Source of the DNA: Erysipelotrichaceae bacterium
Lineage (GTDB): Bacteria > Bacillota_I > Bacilli_A > Erysipelotrichales > Erysipelotrichaceae
Reading direction: 5' to 3'
Assembly (NCBI GenBank): GCA_017419165.1
Contig: JAFOLW010000052.1
Coordinates: forward strand, 1-39,258
Length of the DNA stretch: 39,258 nucleotides
The notes beneath the pieces were generated by a model. The model was not told the DNA's origin. It searched no databases and saw nothing but the letters and a program-made list of their open reading frames with translations. Below are positions 1-7,293 of the stretch, piece by piece (the first letter of the stretch is position 1; each line of letters begins with the position of its first letter). Position numbers and translations under genes: made by a program.

Positions 1-68
1 GTCCTTCTTTTTCTTTCCCCTGATGTTCGTGATAAGATTCTGTTGTATATCTTTACGAAGGAGCACCT

Positions 69-908
69 ATGAAAATCACATTTTTCGGAACGACGACCTT
101 ACTCTTCGACGATGGCAAGGATCAGATCCTGTTCGACTGTCACTTCACCCGTCCGTCCTTGCTGAAATACATCGGCGGAAGCGAAGCGACCGACGAAAAA
201 CTCGTCGATGAGATGATCGAAAAACATCACATCGACCGCCTGAAAGCGATCTTTGTTTCCCACACGCACCACGACCACGTCATGGACGCACCCTATATGG
301 CCAAGAGGACCGGTGCGAAAGTCTACGGAACCTCTTCCGCCGCCAATGTCTGCAAAGGCGGAAACGTACCCGAAGATCAGATCGGGATCTTCAAGACCGG
401 CGATACCTATCAAGTCGGCGATTATGAGATCACGGTCCTCAAGTCCCTGCATTCCAAGCCGACGGTCCTGAACAATGACCTGGGGCAGACCATCGATACA
501 CCGCTCGTACAGCCGGAAAAACTCAGAAACTATAAGGAAGGCGGTTCCTACGATTTCTATGTCAGACACAAAGAAAAGACCTATCTGATCCGTCCGTCCT
601 TCAACTACATCGAAGGACAGCTGGACGGCTATAAAGCCGATGTCCTGTTCTTAGGCATCGCCGGACTGGCCAAAGCCGATGAAAAGACGGAAGAGACCTT
701 CTTCAAGGAGACCGTCGAAAAAGTCTCACCGAAGCTCATCGTCCCGCTTCACTGGGACAACTTCTTCTCAAGGCTCGACCGGCCGACGGTCGGTATGCCT
801 TCGCTCATCGAAAAGACCCCGGTCGTCTTCTTCAGGATGACGAAATACTGCGAGGCGCACGGCATCGATTTCCTCGTGCAGATCCCGCGCACTTCGATCA
901 CCCTTTGA
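69..908 (+). CDS. Metallo-beta-lactamase-fold hydrolase
   Basis: A 279-residue protein of the metallo-beta-lactamase superfamily. The metal-binding HxHxDH signature is visible as HTHHDH at residues 65-70, with a further His at about 128 and a His in a PLHWDN motif near residue 225. There is no signal peptide, so it is probably cytoplasmic. The start is set by an AAGGAG ribosome site 6 bases before the ATG. The fold covers lactonases, nucleases, phosphodiesterases and thiol hydrolases; the substrate cannot be read from sequence. It is followed directly by a terminator and by an unrelated gene, so it is probably a single-gene unit. Confident for fold, not for reaction. Confidence 0.85.
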   Translation: MKITFFGTTTLLFDDGKDQILFDCHFTRPSLLKYIGGSEATDEKLVDEMIEKHHIDRLKAIFVSHTHHDHVMDAPYMAKRTGAKVYGTSSAANVCKGGNVPEDQIGIFKTGDTYQVGDYEITVLKSLHSKPTVLNNDLGQTIDTPLVQPEKLRNYKEGGSYDFYVRHKEKTYLIRPSFNYIEGQLDGYKADVLFLGIAGLAKADEKTEETFFKETVEKVSPKLIVPLHWDNFFSRLDRPTVGMPSLIEKTPVVFFRMTKYCEAHGIDFLVQIPRTSITL

Positions 909-929
909 GATCCTCCGGGATCTTTTTTA
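908..929 (+). terminator. Rho-independent terminator
   Basis: A 6-bp stem (AGATCC / GGATCT) with a TCCG loop is followed by a run of T. The stem begins in the stop codon of the preceding hydrolase gene. Confidence 0.8.
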
Positions 930-1048
930 TTTCCGCTTTTAATGATGGATCGATTAATATTCTTTTAAAAACAGCTTCCTGTCTCCTTATATTTCAATGA
1001 ATGCGTTTTCGCTTTCCATTCTCTGCTGTTTTCCTGATTTTCCTCAGG

Positions 1049-1054
1049 TATAAT
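1049..1054 (+). promoter_or_regulatory. TATAAT -10 box overlapping the start region
   Basis: A perfect TATAAT lies 7 bases before the ATG at 1062 and overlaps the alternative ATG at 1053. Transcription from it would begin about 1061-1062, giving a leaderless or nearly leaderless message. No strong -35 box is visible at the proper distance. The only ribosome-site-like bases are a weak AGGT before 1053. Confidence 0.45.
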
Positions 1055-1061
1055 GATGATT

Positions 1062-2144
1062 ATGAAGAACGTGCTTATCCTGACATCGATCAAGACCGGT
1101 TCCGGACACAGATCCTCGTCCAACGCGATCGAAAAGAAACTGATCGACGCCGGCTACAACACCAGACAGCTCGACGTATTTCCGCTGATGGGCAAAATGG
1201 GTGACTTGATGGAAAATTCCTACATCCCTCTGACCACCAGAGCGCCGATGGTCTACTACTTCTGTGAACGCGTCTCGGAATACTTTCCGCGTTTCATCCA
1301 CACGGAAATGTACTTCCGTCTGAAAAAGAACCTGCTCAAAGAGATCAGACGCTTCAAGCCCGATCTGATCATCTCCGTACAGTGCATGTTCACCCAGGCG
1401 ATCTCCTACATGCTGAAGAGGAACAAACTGAAGATCCCCTTCTATGTCGGTGTCATCGACCTGGTCGATCCGCCGAGCGTCTGGCGCGACAAGAGCGCCG
1501 ACATGACCTTCGTACCGACCGACGCCATCCGCAACGACTACCTCGAACGCGGCTTCAGCAAGGACAGGGTCCTGGTCTCCGGCTTCCCGGTCCGCGACGA
1601 CATCATCGTCTCCTCCGAACCGAAAAAGATCGAAGACAAGATCCGCATCCTGATGGTCAACACCTCGACCGATCTGAACAAGAACATCGCCTTCCTGCGT
1701 GAAGTCTGCCGCTTACGCAACATCAGTGTCGACTTCATCTGCGGGCTCGACGAACACCTGCATAAAAAACTGACGGCCATGGCCCGCAAGGGAGACATCC
1801 CCGATTTCGTCAGGATCCACGGATTCATCAACAACATGAACGAATTCATGGCCAAGTCCCACATCATCCTGACCAAAGCCGGACCGAACGTCATCGTCGA
1901 ATCCGTGCGCAGCGGCACAGCCATCGTCATCACCGGCCACATCCACGGCCAGGAAGACAACAACTACCGCTACGTCGTCGACAACGGCTACGGACTGCGC
2001 TGCGAAGATCCGGAAAGGATCTACGATGTCTTAGACGATTTCATCCGTACCGGCCGCTTACAAAAATACCTGGAGAACATCACCAGGCATGAGATCGGCA
2101 ACGGCGCGGAATACATCGCCAATTATGTCAAAATGCATATCTGA
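1062..2144 (+). CDS. MGDG synthase / UgtP-like glycosyltransferase
   Basis: A 360-residue GT28-type glycosyltransferase of the monogalactosyldiacylglycerol synthase / processive diacylglycerol glucosyltransferase group. The N-terminal acceptor domain begins with the TGSGH loop close to the start, and the C-terminal donor domain has a KAGPNVIVES segment followed by G-x-IHGQEDNN, like the nucleotide-sugar site of the family. It should act at the inner face of the membrane on a lipid acceptor, making glycolipids. ATGs at 1053, 1056 and 1062 are all possible; 1062 gives the family-like start MKNVLILT and fits a leaderless message. A terminator follows immediately. Lipid and sugar specificity are not determined. 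Confidence 0.82.
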   Translation: MKNVLILTSIKTGSGHRSSSNAIEKKLIDAGYNTRQLDVFPLMGKMGDLMENSYIPLTTRAPMVYYFCERVSEYFPRFIHTEMYFRLKKNLLKEIRRFKPDLIISVQCMFTQAISYMLKRNKLKIPFYVGVIDLVDPPSVWRDKSADMTFVPTDAIRNDYLERGFSKDRVLVSGFPVRDDIIVSSEPKKIEDKIRILMVNTSTDLNKNIAFLREVCRLRNISVDFICGLDEHLHKKLTAMARKGDIPDFVRIHGFINNMNEFMAKSHIILTKAGPNVIVESVRSGTAIVITGHIHGQEDNNYRYVVDNGYGLRCEDPERIYDVLDDFIRTGRLQKYLENITRHEIGNGAEYIANYVKMHI

Positions 2145-2167
2145 CCGGCACTGCCGGTCTTTTTTTT
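2143..2167 (+). terminator. Rho-independent terminator
   Basis: A 7-bp GC-rich stem (GACCGGC / GCCGGTC, loop ACT) is followed by eight T. It ends the glycosyltransferase gene and lies against the convergent flavoprotein gene. Confidence 0.88.
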
Positions 2168-3395
2168 ATTCCATATTCTTAGCGCAGCTGTAAGCCATCG
2201 ACAAGGCACATTGCATATTGAAACCGCCGGTCAGACAGTCCACATCCAGGACTTCGCCGATGAAATACAGTCCCTCGCAAAGCTTTGATCCGAAGGTCTT
2301 GGGATCGACTTCCCTGACACTGACACCGCCGGAAGTCACGATGCCCTTATCGATGTCGTCAAGTCCGTCGAACGTCAAAGGAAAACGCTTGAGATCTTCT
2401 GTGAGTTTCCTTCTTGCCTTTTTCGGGAAGGAATTCAAAAAGACATGCGTCTCGGTCTTCGTGTTCTCAACAAAGAAAGAGATCAGCTGTTTGGGCAGCA
2501 ATACGGACAGCAGATGCTGGACATCTTTGTTGGGTGCCTCCTCGATCTCCCGCAGGATCCGCTTGTCGAGCTTTTCCTCATCGAGGGCCGGCTTGAGATC
2601 CAGGGATAGTCCGACATCTTCCATCCGGTTGATCAGCGACGACGCGCTCAATACGATCGGACCGGTGATCCTGCCCGGCAGGAATTCGAGATCGCCGAAG
2701 ATCTCCTTTTTGAATTTTCCGGAAACGACCTTCAAAGAGACGTTCCTCAGCGTCAGCTTCAGCATCTCATGCGGGATGCGTTCTTTCACTTTGATCGGAC
2801 ACAGAGCGCTTCTGAGCTCGACGATACGGTGGCCGAAGCTTTCCGCAAAACGGTAACCGTCTCCCGTCGATCCCGTCGAGGCATAAGACATGCCGCCGGT
2901 GGCGATGACGAGCTTGTCACAGGTATAAGTCTTATCTTCACAGATGACATAAAAGAGCTCATCTTTTTTACGGACTTCCTTCACCTTCTGTTCAAAAACG
3001 ATCCGGACGCCTCTTCTCTTGCATTCGAAAAACAAAGTATCGATGATATCGGAAGCCTTGTCCGAGACCGGGAAGACCCGGCCGCCCCGCTCCGTCTTCA
3101 AAGGACAGCCGTGTTCATTGAAAAAAGCGATCGTATCGGAAGGCTTGAACGCATTGATCGCCGAATACATGAAACGGGGATTTGTGACGATGTTGTTGAT
3201 GAACGTCTTGACGTCACAGTCGTTGGTGATGTTGCAGCGGCCCTTGCCGGAGATGTACATCTTGCGTCCGACTTTGGCATTGGAATCCAGAAGGATCACC
3301 TCATGGTCCTCATCCGCCCGCTGCAATGCGAAAAACAGTCCCGAAGCACCGGCACCGATGCAGATGATCTTTTCTTTCTTTGAAGTCCTGTCCAT
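2166..3395 (-). CDS. HI0933/BaiN-family FAD flavoprotein
   Basis: A 409-residue NAD(P)/FAD-dependent oxidoreductase of the HI0933 / YtfP / BaiN family. The N-terminal dinucleotide fold shows GAGASGL at about residues 14-20, followed by the family motif GRKMYISGKGRCNITN near residues 43-58, and a C-terminal FAD-contact segment with GGVSVREVDP and GEVLDVDCLTGGFNMQ. Some relatives reduce unsaturated steroids (BaiN), but most have no known substrate. The start codon has a modest CAGGTG ribosome site. It stands alone between a convergent terminator and the redoxin terminator. Family is sure; the substrate is unknown, and bile acid chemistry should not be assumed. Confidence 0.88.
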   Translation of the reverse strand: MDRTSKKEKIICIGAGASGLFFALQRADEDHEVILLDSNAKVGRKMYISGKGRCNITNDCDVKTFINNIVTNPRFMYSAINAFKPSDTIAFFNEHGCPLKTERGGRVFPVSDKASDIIDTLFFECKRRGVRIVFEQKVKEVRKKDELFYVICEDKTYTCDKLVIATGGMSYASTGSTGDGYRFAESFGHRIVELRSALCPIKVKERIPHEMLKLTLRNVSLKVVSGKFKKEIFGDLEFLPGRITGPIVLSASSLINRMEDVGLSLDLKPALDEEKLDKRILREIEEAPNKDVQHLLSVLLPKQLISFFVENTKTETHVFLNSFPKKARRKLTEDLKRFPLTFDGLDDIDKGIVTSGGVSVREVDPKTFGSKLCEGLYFIGEVLDVDCLTGGFNMQCALSMAYSCAKNME

Positions 3396-3437
3396 AAAAC
3401 ACCTGTTTCTTTTCTGTCTTTACTCTAACCAAAACGG

Positions 3438-3467
3438 GACGAAAAGAAAAGGGGAGGATCTCCCCTT
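3438..3467 (-). terminator. Rho-independent terminator
   Basis: On the minus strand AAGGGGA-GATCC-TCCCCTT forms a 7-bp stem followed by TTCTTTT. It closes the TatD / nitroreductase / redoxin gene series. Confidence 0.82.
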
Positions 3468-3472
3468 GTGTC

Positions 3473-4018
3473 CTATAAAAGCGCAAGCACTTCGTCGATC
3501 TTAGGCATGTCCATGATGTTTTTCGCATAACGGACATATTCGACGGTACCGTCTTCACCGACGATGAACATCGCCGGCAGCTGCTGCTCGTTGCCCTCGT
3601 AATCGCCGTGGACGAAACCGGCTTCCCTGGCCGCCGCTCCTTTTTCCTTGAGCTGGTCCAGGACGCCGTCGACCATCGCCTCCTTGGAAGGCGCTGCCTC
3701 GATGGACAGCAGATCATAGATCTTCTGCCCGGGATCGGTGATGATCTCAAACGGCAGGATCGTTCCCGTCGATTCCAGGTCTTTTCTCACGTGCTCTTTG
3801 TCGCTCTGCATGACCACGAAGACCTGTGCACCTTTTGCTTTGAATTCTTCATAACGTTCTGCGATCTTATGCACATCGTAGCGGCAGACCGTGCAGCCGA
3901 TGTAGCGAAGGACCCAGAAGACCGTCTTGCCCTTCAGTACGCCCAGACTGTTTAAGCCGTCTTTATACGCTGTGTCGAATGTGAATTCCGGAAATCTTTC
4001 TCCGCATGTGATCTTCAT
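3473..4018 (-). CDS. Redoxin (AhpC/TSA-like peroxiredoxin family)
   Basis: A 181-residue thioredoxin-fold protein of the AhpC/TSA-like group. The active-site region RYIGCTVC carries Cys42 and Cys45 in a CxxC arrangement in place of the PxxxTxxC of classical peroxiredoxins, as in the peroxiredoxin-like redoxin subgroup. It probably reduces peroxides or disulfides in the cytoplasm; no signal peptide is seen. An AAGGAGG site lies about 9 bases before the ATG. It is 21 bases downstream of the nitroreductase stop, so the two are very likely cotranscribed, which suggests a redox or stress role. Confidence 0.83.
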   Translation of the reverse strand: MKITCGERFPEFTFDTAYKDGLNSLGVLKGKTVFWVLRYIGCTVCRYDVHKIAERYEEFKAKGAQVFVVMQSDKEHVRKDLESTGTILPFEIITDPGQKIYDLLSIEAAPSKEAMVDGVLDQLKEKGAAAREAGFVHGDYEGNEQQLPAMFIVGEDGTVEYVRYAKNIMDMPKIDEVLALL

Positions 4019-4039
4019 CGTTGTTGTCCTCCTTATCCT

Positions 4040-4867
4040 TTAGAGCCCCTGTTCCTTGACAAAGGCATAGAAATCCTGTTCCTTCTGTCTGTCTTCTTCG
4101 CTGACCGTTCCGGAGGGCATCGCATAGACGATCGACTCCTCTTCCCCGTCCAGCCCGAAGACCTGATCGCAATATCTTCCGTCCACTGCACCGATCGCGC
4201 AGCCGCCCAGACCCAAAGCCGTCAAAGCCAGATAAAGGTTCTCGGTGATGTGACCGGCATCGGTCATCAATCCGCGGTGGGCATAGATGCCATAGCGCCA
4301 CTCCGAACGGTAGAAGACGATCGAGAAATAAAAGACGACATTGCCCTTTTCTGCCCAGACCTGGCCCATCAGCGATGTACCGATGAAGCCTTTGAGGTCT
4401 TCCGGCTCTTTCAATAACTCGATCTTGTGCCCCATCGGCAGATAGTGATATAAGCCGTCCTTGAGACCTTCGACGTTCTGTATCGCCATATAGGTCTCAA
4501 ACGGATGCCTTGCCCCGCCGCAGGGGACGGTCCGCAGCGTGGCATAGGACTTGCCGCGGATCTCCTTGACGCCCTGTATGCACCAAAGCAGATAAGACAG
4601 CTGCTTCAAAGACATGGACTCTCCCGTATAGACACGGTGAGAAGAACGGCGGTTGACGATCGTGAGGAAGTCGGTCTCGACTTCGATGCCTTCAAAATCC
4701 GTCGGCAGGCCGATCACGTTCTCACTCATCGCCTCCTTGACCAGAGGCGGCTGTTTCTTCTTCAGCTGCTGGTCGGTCTGATAATCCGGATGATCCTCCT
4801 CGCCATAGCCCGTGCGAAGCCAGGCCCTTCCTTTTTCGATCTTCTCTTTGATCATTATTTCATCCAT
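4040..4867 (-). CDS. SagB/ThcOx-type nitroreductase family protein
   Basis: A 275-residue FMN-dependent oxidoreductase of the nitroreductase superfamily, closest in style to the SagB/ThcOx dehydrogenases. Visible marks are the NRRSSHRVY segment (about residues 72-80) that contacts FMN phosphate, VPCGGARHPFETY in the middle, and ALTALGLGGCAIGA near the C-terminus. The start at 4867 is chosen because AGAAGGA lies just upstream; an in-frame ATG at 4912 would place the start in the hairpin. SagB relatives oxidise azolines in peptide natural products, but no cyclodehydratase or precursor is nearby, so a stand-alone quinone or nitro-compound reductase is equally possible. Confidence 0.78.
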   Translation of the reverse strand: MDEIMIKEKIEKGRAWLRTGYGEEDHPDYQTDQQLKKKQPPLVKEAMSENVIGLPTDFEGIEVETDFLTIVNRRSSHRVYTGESMSLKQLSYLLWCIQGVKEIRGKSYATLRTVPCGGARHPFETYMAIQNVEGLKDGLYHYLPMGHKIELLKEPEDLKGFIGTSLMGQVWAEKGNVVFYFSIVFYRSEWRYGIYAHRGLMTDAGHITENLYLALTALGLGGCAIGAVDGRYCDQVFGLDGEEESIVYAMPSGTVSEEDRQKEQDFYAFVKEQGL

Positions 4868-4896
4868 AAGTTTTTCCTTCTTTGAGACCATTCTAA

Positions 4897-4925
4897 CAAA
4901 ATGTGAGGACATCCTGTCCTCACAT
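4897..4925 (-). terminator. Hairpin between tatD and nitroreductase gene
   Basis: A perfect 11-bp stem (ATGTGAGGACA / TGTCCTCACAT, 3-base loop) is followed on the minus strand by TTTTG. The T run is short, so it may be a partial terminator that lowers transcription of the two genes downstream of tatD. Confidence 0.6.
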
Positions 4926-4928
4926 GCT

Positions 4929-5681
4929 TTAAAGAAATATGCGGTCGAAATTCTCTTCGGTGATCCTCATCAGATCGGCGATCTCCATGCCCCGGATCTG
5001 TGCGATCTTCTCATAGATCGCGGCGACATCTGCCGGCTCATGCCGGTGATCAAGAACCGGCGACTGGTATGGCGCATCCGTCTCGATCAGCAAGTTCTCC
5101 AAAGGCATCTTGGAAACGACGTCGATCGGCTTCTTCGCTCCCTTGAACAGGACACTGGCACCGAAGGAAACGGCATAGCCCAGTTTCATGTACTGTCTTG
5201 CCATCTCGATCGATCCGGAGAAGGAATGGATGATCCCTTTTGCCGGATACGCCTTCAGGATCTCGTAGGTGTCATTGGAAGCCTTGCGGCTGTGGATGTC
5301 GACCGGTAAGCCGAATTCCCCGGCGATCTTCAGCTGCTCGATGAAAAAACGTCTCTGATGGTCTTTGGTGTGGGGATGGGAATAATGATCCAGACCGATC
5401 TCGCCGATCATGTCCGGCTTCAGTTCCTTCACCGTTTCCCTGAAGCGTTTCAGACGCTCGTCCCCGTGATCCTCTTCCAGATCCTGGGGATGGATGCCGA
5501 CAGCCAGCTTAAAAGAAGGAAATCTCTTCCTCAATTCCAGACAGCGTTCCAGGTCGTGTTCACTGCAGCAGATCATGATCGCCTTGTTCACGCCGGCTTT
5601 CAACATCCTGAATATCATCTCGTCGCGGTCGGCATCGAACTGTCTTGAACCCAAATGGCAGTGCGCATCGCAATACGTCAT
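4929..5681 (-). CDS. tatD: TatD-family metal-dependent hydrolase
   Basis: A 250-residue TIM-barrel hydrolase of the TatD family (3'-5' DNase / D-aminoacyl-tRNA deacylase-like group). The motifs are in order: DAHCHL at 5-10 (first two metal His), GIHP, GEIGLD with the bridging Glu, DIHSRKA, IHSFSGS and ETDAPYQSP with the metal Asp. Length is normal for the family. A GAAGGTG site is 5 bases before the ATG. It begins just after the tRNA-Pro terminator and may be transcribed by read-through from the tRNA or from a promoter inside that short gap. The cytoplasmic role is probably DNA repair or nucleic-acid clean-up. Confidence 0.9.
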   Translation of the reverse strand: MTYCDAHCHLGSRQFDADRDEMIFRMLKAGVNKAIMICCSEHDLERCLELRKRFPSFKLAVGIHPQDLEEDHGDERLKRFRETVKELKPDMIGEIGLDHYSHPHTKDHQRRFFIEQLKIAGEFGLPVDIHSRKASNDTYEILKAYPAKGIIHSFSGSIEMARQYMKLGYAVSFGASVLFKGAKKPIDVVSKMPLENLLIETDAPYQSPVLDHRHEPADVAAIYEKIAQIRGMEIADLMRITEENFDRIFL

Positions 5682-5695
5682 ACACCTTCATTTTA

Positions 5696-5727
5696 CAAAA
5701 AGAAAGGACCATCACAAAGATGATCCT
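5696..5727 (-). terminator. Terminator after tRNA-Pro
   Basis: Minus strand AGGATCATC / GATGGTCCT (9 bp, one G-T pair, loop TTTGT) is followed by TTCTTTTTG. It lies between the tRNA 3' end and tatD. Confidence 0.78.
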
Positions 5728-5737
5728 GTTTCTTTCA

Positions 5738-5814
5738 TGGTCGGAATATCGGGATTCGAACCCGAGACCTCTTGAACCCCATTCAAGCGCGCTACCAAAC
5801 TGCGCTATATCCCG
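5738..5814 (-). tRNA. tRNA-Pro (anticodon GGG)
   Basis: A 77-base cloverleaf can be folded by hand. The acceptor stem is CGGGATA / TATTCCG, the D arm is GCGC-AGTTTGGTA-GCGC, the anticodon stem is CTTGA / TCAAG with loop ATGGGGT (anticodon GGG), the variable loop is AGGTC, and the T arm is TCGGG-TTCGAAT-CCCGA. The discriminator A and an encoded CCA end are present. The C1-G72 pair is typical of tRNA-Pro. A TAAAAT -10-like box lies just upstream on the minus strand. Confidence 0.95.
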
Positions 5815-5858
5815 AACTTACGCCCTTATTTTAACACGGGCGCAAGTCGAAAGGAAAT

Positions 5859-6053
5859 CTAAATGTCTGCGTCTTCTTCGACCGGCGAAATGGCCGGTTT
5901 TCCGTTCTCATCCATCAGGACCGTCAGTCCGCCGGCATAGCCGCTATGACGGAAAAGATAGTTGACTCCGGTCTCCCGGTCGACCCAGATCTCCATCGTC
6001 TCCATCATATTGGTCTGTGAGTATACTTTTTCAAAACGATTCTCTTTTGCCAT
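5859..6053 (-). CDS. DUF6440-like small protein
   Basis: A 64-residue protein resembling the DUF6440 family by its core DRETGVNYLF, GYAGGLTVL and DENGKP. The function of that family is unknown. It has no membrane segment or signal peptide. Its GGAGG ribosome site sits within the last codons of the upstream lipoprotein gene (GGAGGGATAA, then AAA ATG), so translation is coupled to that gene. The assignment rests on remembered family pattern, not on a search. Confidence 0.72.
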   Translation of the reverse strand: MAKENRFEKVYSQTNMMETMEIWVDRETGVNYLFRHSGYAGGLTVLMDENGKPAISPVEEDADI

Positions 6054-6056
6054 TTT

Positions 6057-7163
6057 TTATCCCTCCAGATAGAACAGCCTGCCGCTGCCCGACATGCACA
6101 GATCGGTCTTCAGTTTCAATGTCTTCTCATCGACGACCTTGAAGACGATCTCCTTGACATCCTGTCCGGCAAAGCCCTGCATGCTGCTGTTGTCGGTGAC
6201 CGTGCAGTAATAACGTCCGTCTTCGATCTTATAAGTGCCCTTGATCTTGGCCATACCGGCATAGACGTTCTCCGTGAAGACGAAGGTCCCGGTCGGATCG
6301 AAGGAGACGGTCGGCTGGAAGGCGTCGTTGACATCGGAAAACTTCGCTTTGTAGGAAGCGGCAGTTGCCGGGACGCCTTTGGCGCGGACTTCATAGTTGA
6401 CGGTCAGCTTCTTGTCGCCGCAGACCGCCTCGATCGTCGCCTTGCCCGGAGCGACCGCTGTCGCCCTTCCTTTATCGTCGATCTTGACGACCTTTTCATC
6501 CGAAGACTTGAACGTAATCTTATCGGTCGTATTCTCCGGTACCGGACGGATCTCCAGATCCCAGTCTTTCTCGTTCTCATAGGACCAGTAATTGCGGTAG
6601 AGGGAAGTGATGCCCGTGCACGGGATCTTCTCGGACGGCGTGACAGCCGTATCCTCTTTCTTCGTGCCGTCCTTCTTCTCTTCTTCTTTCTTCTCTTCTT
6701 CCTTGGTATCCGTCTTGGTCTCTTCCGGAGCGGCCGGCGTCGTTTCTTCCTTCTTCGGTTCGACGGAAGAACCCTTGACTTCGATCGTCGAGAACAGATC
6801 GTCGGACTTCGAGCCCGCCAGCGATGTCCTCAGTTTCAGCGTATCTTTATCCAGAACTTCCAGGATGAGCTTGGAGACGCTCTCCTTTCCGCCGTCTTCG
6901 ACATCCAGTGTCACGACGTTCTCGTTGAGCGTCCACTTGCCGGACAGTTCGTTGTAGCCGTCGGTATAGGAATCGGTGAAGACGAAAGATCCGTCTTTGC
7001 CGAACCACAGTTTGGAATGGTCCTCATGGCCGTAGTTGTCTACGCTGTTGTAATAGGTGTTGCCGCCCAGTTCATAGGACGCTTTTTCTTCTTCGTTGCC
7101 TTTCTTTCCGCATGCGCTCAGGCACAGGATCATGATCAGTACGATCAACAGTTTCTTTTTCAT
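6057..7163 (-). CDS. Lipoprotein with Big2 (Ig-like) domain
   Basis: A 368-residue surface lipoprotein. The signal peptide ends in the lipobox LSAC, with lipidated Cys18. Residues about 35-125 form a beta-rich domain that is repeated at the C-terminus (about 275-368): both halves share a D-x-x-G-x-FVFT motif and the ending LKLRTSL / LKLKTDL. A long Glu/Lys/Thr-rich linker (about 135-180) separates the first copy from a Big2-type Ig-like domain (about 185-265) with the TDKITFKSSD and AVAPGKATIEA motifs. An AAAGGAG site precedes the ATG. It is cotranscribed with the DUF6440 gene. Likely a cell-surface binding protein; the ligand is unknown. Confidence 0.83.
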   Translation of the reverse strand: MKKKLLIVLIMILCLSACGKKGNEEEKASYELGGNTYYNSVDNYGHEDHSKLWFGKDGSFVFTDSYTDGYNELSGKWTLNENVVTLDVEDGGKESVSKLILEVLDKDTLKLRTSLAGSKSDDLFSTIEVKGSSVEPKKEETTPAAPEETKTDTKEEEKKEEEKKDGTKKEDTAVTPSEKIPCTGITSLYRNYWSYENEKDWDLEIRPVPENTTDKITFKSSDEKVVKIDDKGRATAVAPGKATIEAVCGDKKLTVNYEVRAKGVPATAASYKAKFSDVNDAFQPTVSFDPTGTFVFTENVYAGMAKIKGTYKIEDGRYYCTVTDNSSMQGFAGQDVKEIVFKVVDEKTLKLKTDLCMSGSGRLFYLEG

Positions 7164-7293
7164 GTAAAACTCCTTTCATGACAAAATAGTGCTTCCGAAG
7201 GATCCCCCTCCTTCTCTTTCATTGTAATATAGACGCTTTTTCTTTTCCTCTCCCGCCCTGATCAACTGTACATTCAAAGCCATTCCGTCACAC

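Noticed and set aside
3880..3900. Selenocysteine in the redoxin active site
   Set aside because: Both active-site positions (42 and 45) are encoded as Cys, with no in-frame TGA.
6620..6770. Purine/pyrimidine-biased short repeats as a CRISPR or microsatellite array
   Set aside because: They encode the Glu/Lys/Thr-rich linker of the lipoprotein in frame and have no regular spacer pattern.
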